DNA of 64,000 bases from Acidicapsa dinghuensis (GTDB taxonomy: Bacteria > Acidobacteriota > Terriglobia > Terriglobales > Acidobacteriaceae). The first letter of the stretch is position 1. Each line of letters starts with the position of its first letter. The DNA is taken from contig NZ_JAGSYH010000002.1 of NCBI RefSeq assembly GCF_025685685.1, positions 1,040,768 through 1,104,767 on the forward strand, in the 5' to 3' direction. The position numbers and the translations under genes were made by a program. Below are positions 52,158 through 59,953 of this stretch, piece by piece. Below the pieces are notes generated by a model. It made no database searches. It saw only the letters and a list, made by a program, of their open reading frames with translations, and was not told the DNA's origin.

Positions 52158-54146
52158 TTAACCCGCGGAAGCAATGCGGCTAAGCGTGAGAACCGTGATG
52201 TCATCCTCCTGGCCAAACTGTTGGGCGTACCGAGCGATAGTCTCCGCCGACTGACGCGAAAGAGCCGATGTGCGGTCAAAGCCGAAGAGCTCCCCCGAGG
52301 GATTGCGCGCTTCGACCACTCCGTCTGTCAGCAGCGTAAGCTGCAGTCCGGATTCCAGCTCAAAGCTTGACTCGGAGTATTGGCAATTGGCGACCAGACC
52401 CAGAGGAAAGCTCGAGTCGATTTCGACTTCATGGCCATTGAGATAGGGCGAAAGGTGCCCGGCGTTGGCTACAGAAACCACACCCTGAAGATCTGCCCGA
52501 AGAATAAGGCAACTGGCAAAGCCCTCCTGCTGACGCGACAGCATGCTGTTGTTCATTCCCGCGAGGATTTTCGCGGGCTCGTGCGTGAATTCGGTCAAGG
52601 TGCGAAATGCTCCGACGAGAAGCGAAACCGTCATGGCGGCGGGCAGCCCCTTGCCGCTTACGTCGCCGATGGCGACCAGCAGAGAGCCTGCATAGCTGCC
52701 GGATTGGATGGGGAAAATCTGGAAGAAGTCGCCACCTACTTCGCTGGCAGGGCGATAGACATTCTGAATGGAATAGCCCGGAGTATCCGGCAGCTTGTCG
52801 GCAATAAGAACCTGTTGAACAGAACGGGCGGCCTCCCGCTCACGCTCGTAAAACTCTTCGCGCGATCGCGTGCGAGAAAAGCGGCGAAGCAGAATCGCAA
52901 GCATGCCAATGAGGAACAGCAAGTCGGCTACATCGAGCAGAGAAAAGGAGAACGGCCACGCCGAGATAAAGAAGATGCCGGGGATGTAAACACGGAACCA
53001 TCCCGTGAGAAAGCCTAGATTGAGGATGCGCGCCGTCGAGTAAACAAGCTGCTGAAGCAGGACCGGAAAGCAAAGCAGACGCGCGTCGGGAACGCCCTCG
53101 ATGGCGCGCCGTATGAGGAGGGGAATGCTCCAGATCGCCAGCGGAAGGGTAAGAGAAATACCAATGGGGATCCAAAGCGAGACGGAGATTTTCTGCAGGA
53201 CACCGAGCACAAGCAACGTAAGGTTTGCCGGAATCGCGCCGACCGCAACCCAGAAGAGAAAAGTTGGCCGTCCGCGAAGAAATCGGTAAAAGAAAGTCAT
53301 CGCCGCGATCAGCGTGCAGTTGTACAGGATCTGATTGAGAAGATCGTGAGTGGTGCGGCCGATAGGGTGAAACCACACGTACGTGGATAGGCAGCGAAGG
53401 CTCGAGGAGGCTAAAAGCAGCAAGCCAAACCACAGGTATTCCGCTTCTTCGGTACGAAGAACGAAGAGTGAGATAGCGGCAAGCCCTGCAAGACACTCAA
53501 GAATTGCGAGAACGATATTGTGGACCTGACGCCACGCCGTCTCGCGCTCGTCGAGCACGAAGCGCTGCGAAACGAGAGCCCGATTGCCGATAAGAATGCC
53601 ACCCTGCAATCCTCCACCCATCGCGCGAACCCAGTACGGCGACTGCCAGACGCGAATAGCCAGCACCAGCTCATTGCCGTTACGCGGAGCTGGAATATTG
53701 AAGAGCCGTGGCACTGAGCTGTAAAGGATCGATGGGTGCGGCGGCATCGAACCAAGCGTCGCAATCAAGTTGCCGTCCGCGTATAGCTGATAGTTCGTGG
53801 CTACGGCTGGAATATAAAGAGCGAGTGGCGGCGGATGCTGTGGCAGAACGATGTGAACGCGATACCACGCTGAACCGCCGTAATCTCGATAGCCCTGAGC
53901 GGTCCATGATTTGTCGGAGCGGATGATGGACCACGAAGAATCGTCGTAAGTAGCGTCAGCCCAGCCACTGGTTCCGTACAGATCGTCGCCGGTGTGAAAA
54001 CGCCATTGCCCATCGAGAGAAGTAACCGCGATGCGGCTGTCCTGAAAGTCGAATGTTGCCGGAGACGTCTGGGCACGAGTCTGAGGCGCGAATAAAAACA
54101 GTATGCACGCGAGGAGTCGGACGATTCGCGTAAGGTGTCGAGACAT
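52158..54146 (-). CDS. membrane SpoIIE/RsbU-type serine phosphatase, paralogue 2
   Basis: A 662-residue paralogue of the preceding phosphatase. It has a signal peptide (IVRLLACILFLFAPQTRAQ), a jelly-roll sensor (WADATYDDSSWSIIRSDKSW, YGGSAWYRVHIVLP), several membrane helices and a PP2C domain with VYRPASEVGGDFFQIFPI, AIGDVSGKGLPAAM, NAGHLSPY, LTLLTDGVVEARN and QEDDITVLTLS. ATG 54146 is chosen because residues before it in the longer frame are not signal-like. The two genes are transcribed in the same direction but are separated by repeats A6 and B2, so they need not be one operon. Confidence 0.85.
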   Translation of the reverse strand: MSRHLTRIVRLLACILFLFAPQTRAQTSPATFDFQDSRIAVTSLDGQWRFHTGDDLYGTSGWADATYDDSSWSIIRSDKSWTAQGYRDYGGSAWYRVHIVLPQHPPPLALYIPAVATNYQLYADGNLIATLGSMPPHPSILYSSVPRLFNIPAPRNGNELVLAIRVWQSPYWVRAMGGGLQGGILIGNRALVSQRFVLDERETAWRQVHNIVLAILECLAGLAAISLFVLRTEEAEYLWFGLLLLASSSLRCLSTYVWFHPIGRTTHDLLNQILYNCTLIAAMTFFYRFLRGRPTFLFWVAVGAIPANLTLLVLGVLQKISVSLWIPIGISLTLPLAIWSIPLLIRRAIEGVPDARLLCFPVLLQQLVYSTARILNLGFLTGWFRVYIPGIFFISAWPFSFSLLDVADLLFLIGMLAILLRRFSRTRSREEFYEREREAARSVQQVLIADKLPDTPGYSIQNVYRPASEVGGDFFQIFPIQSGSYAGSLLVAIGDVSGKGLPAAMTVSLLVGAFRTLTEFTHEPAKILAGMNNSMLSRQQEGFASCLILRADLQGVVSVANAGHLSPYLNGHEVEIDSSFPLGLVANCQYSESSFELESGLQLTLLTDGVVEARNPSGELFGFDRTSALSRQSAETIARYAQQFGQEDDITVLTLSRIASAG

Positions 54147-54282
54147 AACTGGGACCGCTTCGAACCGGGATCGTAGATGCAAGAGTTGCACACGAAGACG
54201 TGGCGGGCAAGCAGATTTGCACGTCGGCATGTGTGCGTGCGCAATCGGGTTGAAAAATTTTACTGCGCCTGCGTAGAAAGAT

Positions 54283-54861
54283 TTATGGAAGGTTCAGACC
54301 AGAGGCCTCAAGCATCGTAGCCACCAGCGAAATCGGCAGCCCCACCACATTGAAGTAGCATCCATCGATACGCGGAATCCACCGCGCCGCATAGCCCTGA
54401 ATGGCATAAGCCCCAGCCTTGTCCATCGGCTCGCCAGTCGCAATGTAGTCCTGGATCTCGGCATCACTCAACGAGAGAAACTGCACAGCCGTAACTTCCG
54501 CCGCCGTTTCCGTGCGCACCGAAGAGACCAGCGACACACCGGTGATAACGCGATGTGTACGCCCACTCAGAATACGCAGCATGCGCGCGGCATCCTCGGC
54601 AGATTCCGGCTTGCCCAGAATCTCTCCATCAACCGTTACAGTCGTATCCGCGCCCAGCACCACAATCCCCGGCTCGGCAGCCACAAGCTGCCCATAAACC
54701 GCCTCAGCCTTTTCCCGCGCCAGCCGGCAGACATAAGCAATTGGGTCCTCGTCAGGCCGAGGATCTTCTGGAATATGCGCCGGATGGATGCGATACGTGA
54801 AACCGGCCTGCGTAAGCAGTTCACGTCGTCGCGGAGATGCGGAGGCAAGAATAAGCTGCAT
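54283..54861 (-). CDS. maf: Maf-like nucleoside triphosphate pyrophosphatase
   Basis: A 192-residue Maf/YhdE-type house-cleaning enzyme that hydrolyses dTTP, UTP or modified NTPs. Conserved motifs are LILASASPRRRELLTQAG, AREKAEAV, VLGADTTVTVDGEILGKP and SGRTHRVITGVSLV. YAIQGYAARWIPRIDGCYFN matches the family C-terminus. No clear ribosome binding site precedes the ATG. Confidence 0.95.
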   Translation of the reverse strand: MQLILASASPRRRELLTQAGFTYRIHPAHIPEDPRPDEDPIAYVCRLAREKAEAVYGQLVAAEPGIVVLGADTTVTVDGEILGKPESAEDAARMLRILSGRTHRVITGVSLVSSVRTETAAEVTAVQFLSLSDAEIQDYIATGEPMDKAGAYAIQGYAARWIPRIDGCYFNVVGLPISLVATMLEASGLNLP

Positions 54862-54941
54862 TAAAAAGTATTTTAGCTATTGCTACTTCACCGATCGGTT
54901 AATGCAATCGAAATGAGTTTCCGATGCTTACCAAAATTTGG

Positions 54942-55655
54942 TTAACGAGCCGGCAACATGACGCTCAAGCCTGAGTTTGGCCCAGGCGGAAGCCCCAATG
55001 CTGTATCTGTGCCCTGGTGTATCCGCAAATCTTCAAGGAGTTTATCGACAAGCATCTTCGATCCAATTAATTGAATGGAGATGGAGCGGGGAGTTTCCAC
55101 TTCTTTTGCTCTGTAAATTTCGAGATGAGTTATATCCGAGGCCATTGCCAGCAAACACAATCCTCTTGCATAGAAGCGATTGAACTCGCCTTCAGCTAAG
55201 GTTTGTGGAGCAGTAATCGGCACTGCCGCTGAAATGAGACCCTTCTTTGTGTTTCTTGTTTCAGACAAGTTCAAGCGACCGGGCACACTTAATTCTGACG
55301 CGAGAGACGAATCGTCTCCTCCGATTACTGAATCCCTGAGCAGTTGCGGATACTCCAAAGCACCTCGCGAACTCAGGCGCGAACTAATATAAAGCTTGCC
55401 AATTTGTATGTCGCGCTCGACCTCGACCAACATATATTTTCTGGTTAGTGTGTCGAGATTTCGCAGAACCAGAGCCATTGGATGCCTCCATGGTTTAGAT
55501 GACACTGAGATCAGGTTTCGAATGATAGAGTAGCACTCATCTGGCGAGAGTGGTTCTAGCAGATAGCAAAGTAGCACTCGATCGCGAATTTTAGATAAGT
55601 CCAATGGTACGCCAGCACCCCTGATTCTTCTCTTATATTCTGGCTCATATAGCAT
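54942..55655 (-). CDS. unknown A/T-rich gene
   Basis: A 237-residue product with no recognised domain. It has an N-terminal basic segment (YEPEYKRRIRGAGV), a hydrophobic helix (DRVLLCYLLEPLSPDECYSI), and a C-terminal part with FYARGLCLLAMASDITHLEI and SISIQLIGSKMLVDKLLEDL. No signal peptide. Base composition is visibly more A/T-rich than in neighbouring genes, suggesting acquisition. The ATG at 55655 lacks a good ribosome binding site, so the true start may differ or the gene may be a remnant. An A/T inverted repeat (AAAATATT/AATATTTT, 55701-55725) lies upstream. Confidence 0.5.
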   Translation of the reverse strand: MLYEPEYKRRIRGAGVPLDLSKIRDRVLLCYLLEPLSPDECYSIIRNLISVSSKPWRHPMALVLRNLDTLTRKYMLVEVERDIQIGKLYISSRLSSRGALEYPQLLRDSVIGGDDSSLASELSVPGRLNLSETRNTKKGLISAAVPITAPQTLAEGEFNRFYARGLCLLAMASDITHLEIYRAKEVETPRSISIQLIGSKMLVDKLLEDLRIHQGTDTALGLPPGPNSGLSVMLPAR

Positions 55656-55759
55656 CCGATATAGAGTCTTGGGAATTTCTTCGACACGCTAAACGCGTAA
55701 AAAATATTTCAAAAGCTAATATTTTAGATCACGCAAAGCAGTTGATTCTTCCTTAAAAT

Positions 55760-55954
55760 CTAGTGCCTATGCGGCGTCGCCTTCACGCTGTTGCTCAACA
55801 TCTCCTGATATTCCCCGCGCGCGACATATTCGCCAAAATTGCGCACCTGCTGGCAGATACCAGAGACATCGATCCGATGCAGCTCCAGCGGATCACCCAG
55901 CGCCAGGTTGATCACGATCGCGACGCAAGTGACGATCAGAACATACTTGAGCAC
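55760..55954 (-). CDS. small single-pass membrane protein of unknown function
   Basis: A 64-residue product with one helix (YVLIVTCVAIVINLALG) and a soluble tail (IDVSGICQQVRNFGEYVARG). The GTG at 55954 is preceded by GCGGAGGATCGCC, an excellent ribosome binding site; an upstream GTG at 55981 has none. No family recognised. The tail is rich in His at the end (ATPHRH). Confidence 0.55.
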   Translation of the reverse strand: MLKYVLIVTCVAIVINLALGDPLELHRIDVSGICQQVRNFGEYVARGEYQEMLSNSVKATPHRH

Positions 55955-56093
55955 GGCGATCCTCCGCAGGTCAGAGTCCACCGGGGAGGGATGATGGCGA
56001 CGGTGACAAGATCATAGCGCGATTTCACACGCCACGGAAAAACTCAAAAACTAATTGACCGCCCGAAACTTCACCGGGCAATGCCCTGTAGCG

Positions 56094-56155
56094 GCGCACG
56101 AGTTCACTCGCGCCGTAAAAGCTGCAAAAAGGAATACGGCTTTAGCTGCCCGCAG
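56094..56155. repeat. degenerate family A repeat, copy 7
   Basis: CGCACGAGTTCACTCGCGCC, GTAAAAGCTGCAAA and ACGGCTTTAGCTGCC match the middle of family A; both ends have diverged. It lies in a 394-base gap with no supported gene. Near the right end of that gap (56311-56345), short AGTCCCTT-like units repeat four to five times. Confidence 0.6.
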
Positions 56156-56348
56156 ACGCAGTGCTACCTCACGAAATTTGCCATCACATCAACTGCACAT
56201 GTACCCGCGTTCGAAGCGCGTGAAGGCCTGGGTCAGCTTGCAGGGTGTCCCATATCTCTCCGAAATATAGAACCAAATTCACGTAAAACCGCGAACCCAC
56301 CAGCTATTCCCTAAGTCCCCTAGTCCCTTGGTCCCTTTAGTCCCTCAA

Positions 56349-56780
56349 TTACTGCTTCACCGCAATCGCCGAAATCTCAATCTTCGCGTCATCGATCAGC
56401 CCCGCCACCTTCACCGTAGCCCGCGCCGGCTTCGGATTCGGCATCAGCCGCTTGTACACCTCATTCATCTTCGGCACATCGTTCAAGTCCGTCACATACA
56501 CTGTCACATTCACCAGATCCGTCATCTTGAACCCAGCCTTCTCCACCACGCGCTGCACCGCCGCAATCGCATGCTCCGTCTGAAACTCGATCGTCGTTCC
56601 CGTCACCTTCCCATGCTCATCCGGCCCCTGCTGCCCGGCAACATATAAAGTGTTCCCCGCCACAAACCCATCCGAAAACGGCATCTTCGGATTGAAATCA
56701 ATCGCCCTGTTTTGAGCCTGAGCAGTCAATGGAGCAGCCACCAGCAAAGCCATCCCCACGCGAACAAGAAACTTGGTCAT
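56349..56780 (-). CDS. exported RidA-family protein
   Basis: A 143-residue RidA/YjgF protein with an N-terminal signal peptide (MTKFLVRVGMALLVAAPLTA), unusual because canonical RidA is cytoplasmic. The core is intact: FSDGFVAGNTLYVAGQQGPD, HAIAAVQRVVEKAGFKMTDL, VNVTVYVTDLNDVPKMNEVY and PKPARATVKVAGL with the conserved Arg. Cytosolic RidA deaminates reactive enamines; a periplasmic substrate is unknown. GGAGGG lies about ten bases before the ATG. Confidence 0.85.
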   Translation of the reverse strand: MTKFLVRVGMALLVAAPLTAQAQNRAIDFNPKMPFSDGFVAGNTLYVAGQQGPDEHGKVTGTTIEFQTEHAIAAVQRVVEKAGFKMTDLVNVTVYVTDLNDVPKMNEVYKRLMPNPKPARATVKVAGLIDDAKIEISAIAVKQ

Positions 56781-56870
56781 CGATGTAAAACCCTCCAGTT
56801 CGGAATGCCTCTATTCTCCCATCCCCCAACCGCCGGGTACCTTTACTCTTGCTTTTATCTCTGAACCCGC

Positions 56871-56919
56871 TTGACAACCGATAGTCGAATGTCTACCATC
56901 ACCTTTCAACGAGGGTAGA
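56871..56919 (+). promoter_or_regulatory. promoter and inverted repeat of the padR-ADOP operon
   Basis: TTGACA (56871-56876), a 17-base spacer and TACCAT (56894-56899) form a plausible sigma-70-like promoter. TCTACC (56892-56897) and GGTAGA (56914-56919) are inverted repeats that overlap the -10 box. PadR from the next gene would be expected to bind here. Confidence 0.6.
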
Positions 56920-56928
56920 ACGTCTTCT

Positions 56929-57285
56929 ATGGCGAAAAAAGAGCAACCAAGAGCCAATCTCCTCCAGGGCACGCTCGACATGCTCGTCCTGCGCACTCTT
57001 CTCTACGGTCCTGCGCACGGCCACGAGATCGGTAAGCACATTCAGCGGACGACAAATGACTTTCTCCAGATGCAGCACGGCTCACTCTATCCGGCATTGC
57101 ACCGCCTCGAAGAAAGAGGCTGGGTCACAGCCAAATGGGAAAAGGGCCCTAACCAGAACCGCGAATTCAAGTATTACCGTCTGACAGAAAAAGGCCGGAA
57201 GCAGCTCCTCGTCGAAGAATCCCAATGGAAGCAGATGGCCGAAGCCGTGGCCCGCGTCATGTGGCCCGCCGCCGAAGAAAGCTGA
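56929..57285 (+). CDS. PadR-family regulator of the downstream ADOP permeases
   Basis: A 118-residue PadR protein: NLLQGTLDMLVLRTLLYGPA, HGHEIGKHIQRTTNDFLQMQ, HGSLYPALHRLEERGWVTAK and YYRLTEKGRKQLLVE. It is followed 16 bases later by an ADOP permease, the standard acidobacterial arrangement. No strong ribosome binding site is seen before ATG 56929. Autoregulation through 56892-56919 is inferred. Confidence 0.9.
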   Translation: MAKKEQPRANLLQGTLDMLVLRTLLYGPAHGHEIGKHIQRTTNDFLQMQHGSLYPALHRLEERGWVTAKWEKGPNQNREFKYYRLTEKGRKQLLVEESQWKQMAEAVARVMWPAAEES

Positions 57286-57301
57286 CCCCAGGAGATCGGA
57301 C

Positions 57302-59917
57302 ATGAAGTGGTGGCGGATGCGCGAGCGCAACGACGACTTGGAGCGTGAGCTTCAGTCCGATCTCGAGCTCGAAGAAGAAGAGCAGCGCGAGCGCGGATTG
57401 TCATCGGAAGAAGCACGGCGCGCTGCGCGGCGCGCGTTCGGAAATACGACACTGATCCGGCAGCAGACGCGCGAGACCTGGGCCGAGACCTGGGGATGGG
57501 CGCGCTTCGAACACATCCGCCAGGATCTTCAATTTGCGTTGCGGCAGTTCTCCCGAAATAGAAGATTCGCAATCGCATGCATTCTCACGCTTGGGCTCGG
57601 CATCGGTGCCGAGGCAACCATCTACAGCGTCATCCACGCCGTGCTCATCGATCCGTATCCCTATCGCGGCGCAATGCGTATGGTGCACCTGCATCTCTAC
57701 GACAAAGACCCGGTTCCCGATGACCTCGCTCTAAACGGGCCGCAGTTCCGCGAGCTGGAGAAGTCGCCAGTGCTCGACGGAGCGATCGCTGAAGACGTCT
57801 ACACGATGTCGCTCACTGGCGAAGAATTGCCGGAGCAATTGAGCGTGAGCCGCATGTCGCCCAATGCCTTCGAATACTTCGGCGTCTCACCGCTTCTGGG
57901 AAGGGAATTCAGCGCCGCCGACGGCAACCGGGTCGCGGTCCTGAGCTATCACTTCTGGAAGTCCCACTACGCCGGCCGCATCGATGTCCTCGGCAAACCG
58001 CTGCAATTGAATCGTGAGGATTACACGATCATCGGCGTGCTTCCTCAGCGGTTTGCGTGGATGTGGGGCGATGCCTATGTTCCCCTCGCCTATTCCACTG
58101 ACCCTCGTCGGATTTCCAATGTGTTTGCACGCACGCGTGAAGGCATAAGTGATCGTGCAGCGGAGCTGGCGTTGCAGCCGCTCCTCGACACCTTCGCAAA
58201 AGAGACTCCTGCCGACTTTCCGCAGCATTTCAAAGTACATCTCGTCCACATCAATGAAGTAGCCATTGGGCAATTCCGGGGAGTGCTTGAAGTTCTCTTC
58301 GTTTCTGTTTCGTTTCTTCTCGTGCTTGCATGCGTCAACGTAGCCATTCTTATGCTCGCGCGCGGTGAGGCGCGGCAAACCGAGATTGCCATGCGGAAAG
58401 CGCTCGGAGCAGGAAAGCGGCGCATCGTCACGCAGCTTCTGACAGAATCAATCCTTTTATCCGCCGCAGGCGGAGCGCTCGGCATATTGCTGGCGTATGC
58501 AGGTGTACACGCTATATTGCGCCTGACCCAACCGCTGCCGACGCTCTTCCCCGCCGAGGCAAACATCGCAGTCAATCTTCCCGTGCTCCTGTTCTGTGCC
58601 GGAATATCGATGGTGACTGCAATTCTCTGTGGCGCGTGGCCTGCGCTTCGTGCGTCGCGCACTGGCTTCCGCCATGTCATGAACAGTGGAACCAACCGGC
58701 TTGCAGGCCGGCGCGGAGGGCGCAACGCGCAGATGTCGCTGCTCACGCTGCAGGTTGCAATCACTATTTTGCTGTTGGTGTGTTCCGGAAGCACTGTGCA
58801 AACACTGCTGCGCTTGCTCCATGCCAATCTCGGCTATGACCCGCAAAGCCTTGCCTCAGTTTCACTCGTTTCGCTCGAGGGCTCGCATAACAAGTGGGCC
58901 GATAGGGTCCACTACTTTGAACAGATCCGCTCGGCCATTGCCGCCGATCCCGACGTAGTCTCAGCGGCGATCGGCGCGCTTCCCCTCACGGGCTCTGAAC
59001 CCACACCGGTCAGCATCGCGGGGCAAAAGGAATCGTCCGGATCGGTAATCGCGCAGAACGTAAACGAAGATTATTTTTCCACGTTGCGTATGCCACTACT
59101 GGCAGGCCGGATGTGGACCCGCAACGAAACAACGCGCGGCGCACACTTCGCTCTCATCAACGAGGCCATGAGTAAGCGCTACTGGCCGGCAGCCAACCCC
59201 CTCGGCGCCACCATCGTACTCAACAACGGCGTGGTGCACGGCACAATGTGGAAGCTCGTCGCACCCGGCAATGACGAGCACTTTCAGGTCATCGGAGTTG
59301 TCGGCAATGTGCTGAATCACGGCCTCGACGAAGCAGTCAGGCCCGCGGTGTACGTTCCTTATTCGATGACTCCCTTCGATGGTTTCACCATCTCCTTTCG
59401 GGCACGAACCAATCCCGCCAGCCTCCTGCATGCAATCAAGGAACGTGTGCACAGCGTCGAGCCCGACCAGGCAGTAGGCGAGATACTCACGGCAACGGAC
59501 GTCATCGAGGGGCAGAGCCTTGGCCGCGAAAGCTTCGTAGCCAGCCTGTTTACAGCATTTGCATTTCTGGCACTGGCCTTTGCCGCAAGCGGGCTTTACA
59601 GCATCCAGTCGTATCTGGTCGCGCAGAGAACGCGTGAATTGGGAGTGCGCATCGCATTGGGCGCGCGGCGATCGCAGATCGTCGAAGAAGTCACGCGAGC
59701 GGCAGCAGTATCCGTCCTGACCGGCGCCGCAGCCGGTATTGTTACCAGCGTCGCATTGAGTGGCGTCTTCGCCTATTGGACAAACGGAAACGCACGCGAT
59801 CCTGTGTTGTTAGCGATCGTCGCTGGGGTTCTGTTTTCAGCGGCAATGCTCGCATCGGTGGGCCCGGCCCTGACCGCGGCTTCTATCGATCCGATGCAGG
59901 CACTGCGCACCGAATGA
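57302..59917 (+). CDS. ADOP-type ABC transporter permease, first of two after padR
   Basis: An 871-residue permease. The acidic N-terminal helix region (RERNDDLERELQSDLELEEE, SEEARRAARRAFGN) precedes ILTLGLGIGAEATIYSVIHA. A periplasmic MacB-type domain, FtsX helices (LVLACVNVAILMLARGEARQ), a second periplasmic domain and a final FtsX block ending ALTAASIDPMQALRTE follow. There is no ATPase domain. CAGGAGATC precedes the ATG. It shares its architecture with the next gene; the N-terminal region is nearly identical. Confidence 0.85.
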   Translation: MKWWRMRERNDDLERELQSDLELEEEEQRERGLSSEEARRAARRAFGNTTLIRQQTRETWAETWGWARFEHIRQDLQFALRQFSRNRRFAIACILTLGLGIGAEATIYSVIHAVLIDPYPYRGAMRMVHLHLYDKDPVPDDLALNGPQFRELEKSPVLDGAIAEDVYTMSLTGEELPEQLSVSRMSPNAFEYFGVSPLLGREFSAADGNRVAVLSYHFWKSHYAGRIDVLGKPLQLNREDYTIIGVLPQRFAWMWGDAYVPLAYSTDPRRISNVFARTREGISDRAAELALQPLLDTFAKETPADFPQHFKVHLVHINEVAIGQFRGVLEVLFVSVSFLLVLACVNVAILMLARGEARQTEIAMRKALGAGKRRIVTQLLTESILLSAAGGALGILLAYAGVHAILRLTQPLPTLFPAEANIAVNLPVLLFCAGISMVTAILCGAWPALRASRTGFRHVMNSGTNRLAGRRGGRNAQMSLLTLQVAITILLLVCSGSTVQTLLRLLHANLGYDPQSLASVSLVSLEGSHNKWADRVHYFEQIRSAIAADPDVVSAAIGALPLTGSEPTPVSIAGQKESSGSVIAQNVNEDYFSTLRMPLLAGRMWTRNETTRGAHFALINEAMSKRYWPAANPLGATIVLNNGVVHGTMWKLVAPGNDEHFQVIGVVGNVLNHGLDEAVRPAVYVPYSMTPFDGFTISFRARTNPASLLHAIKERVHSVEPDQAVGEILTATDVIEGQSLGRESFVASLFTAFAFLALAFAASGLYSIQSYLVAQRTRELGVRIALGARRSQIVEEVTRAAAVSVLTGAAAGIVTSVALSGVFAYWTNGNARDPVLLAIVAGVLFSAAMLASVGPALTAASIDPMQALRTE

Positions 59918-59953
59918 GACAAATCTCAATGAGATAGATCAAGGAGAGCGAAG

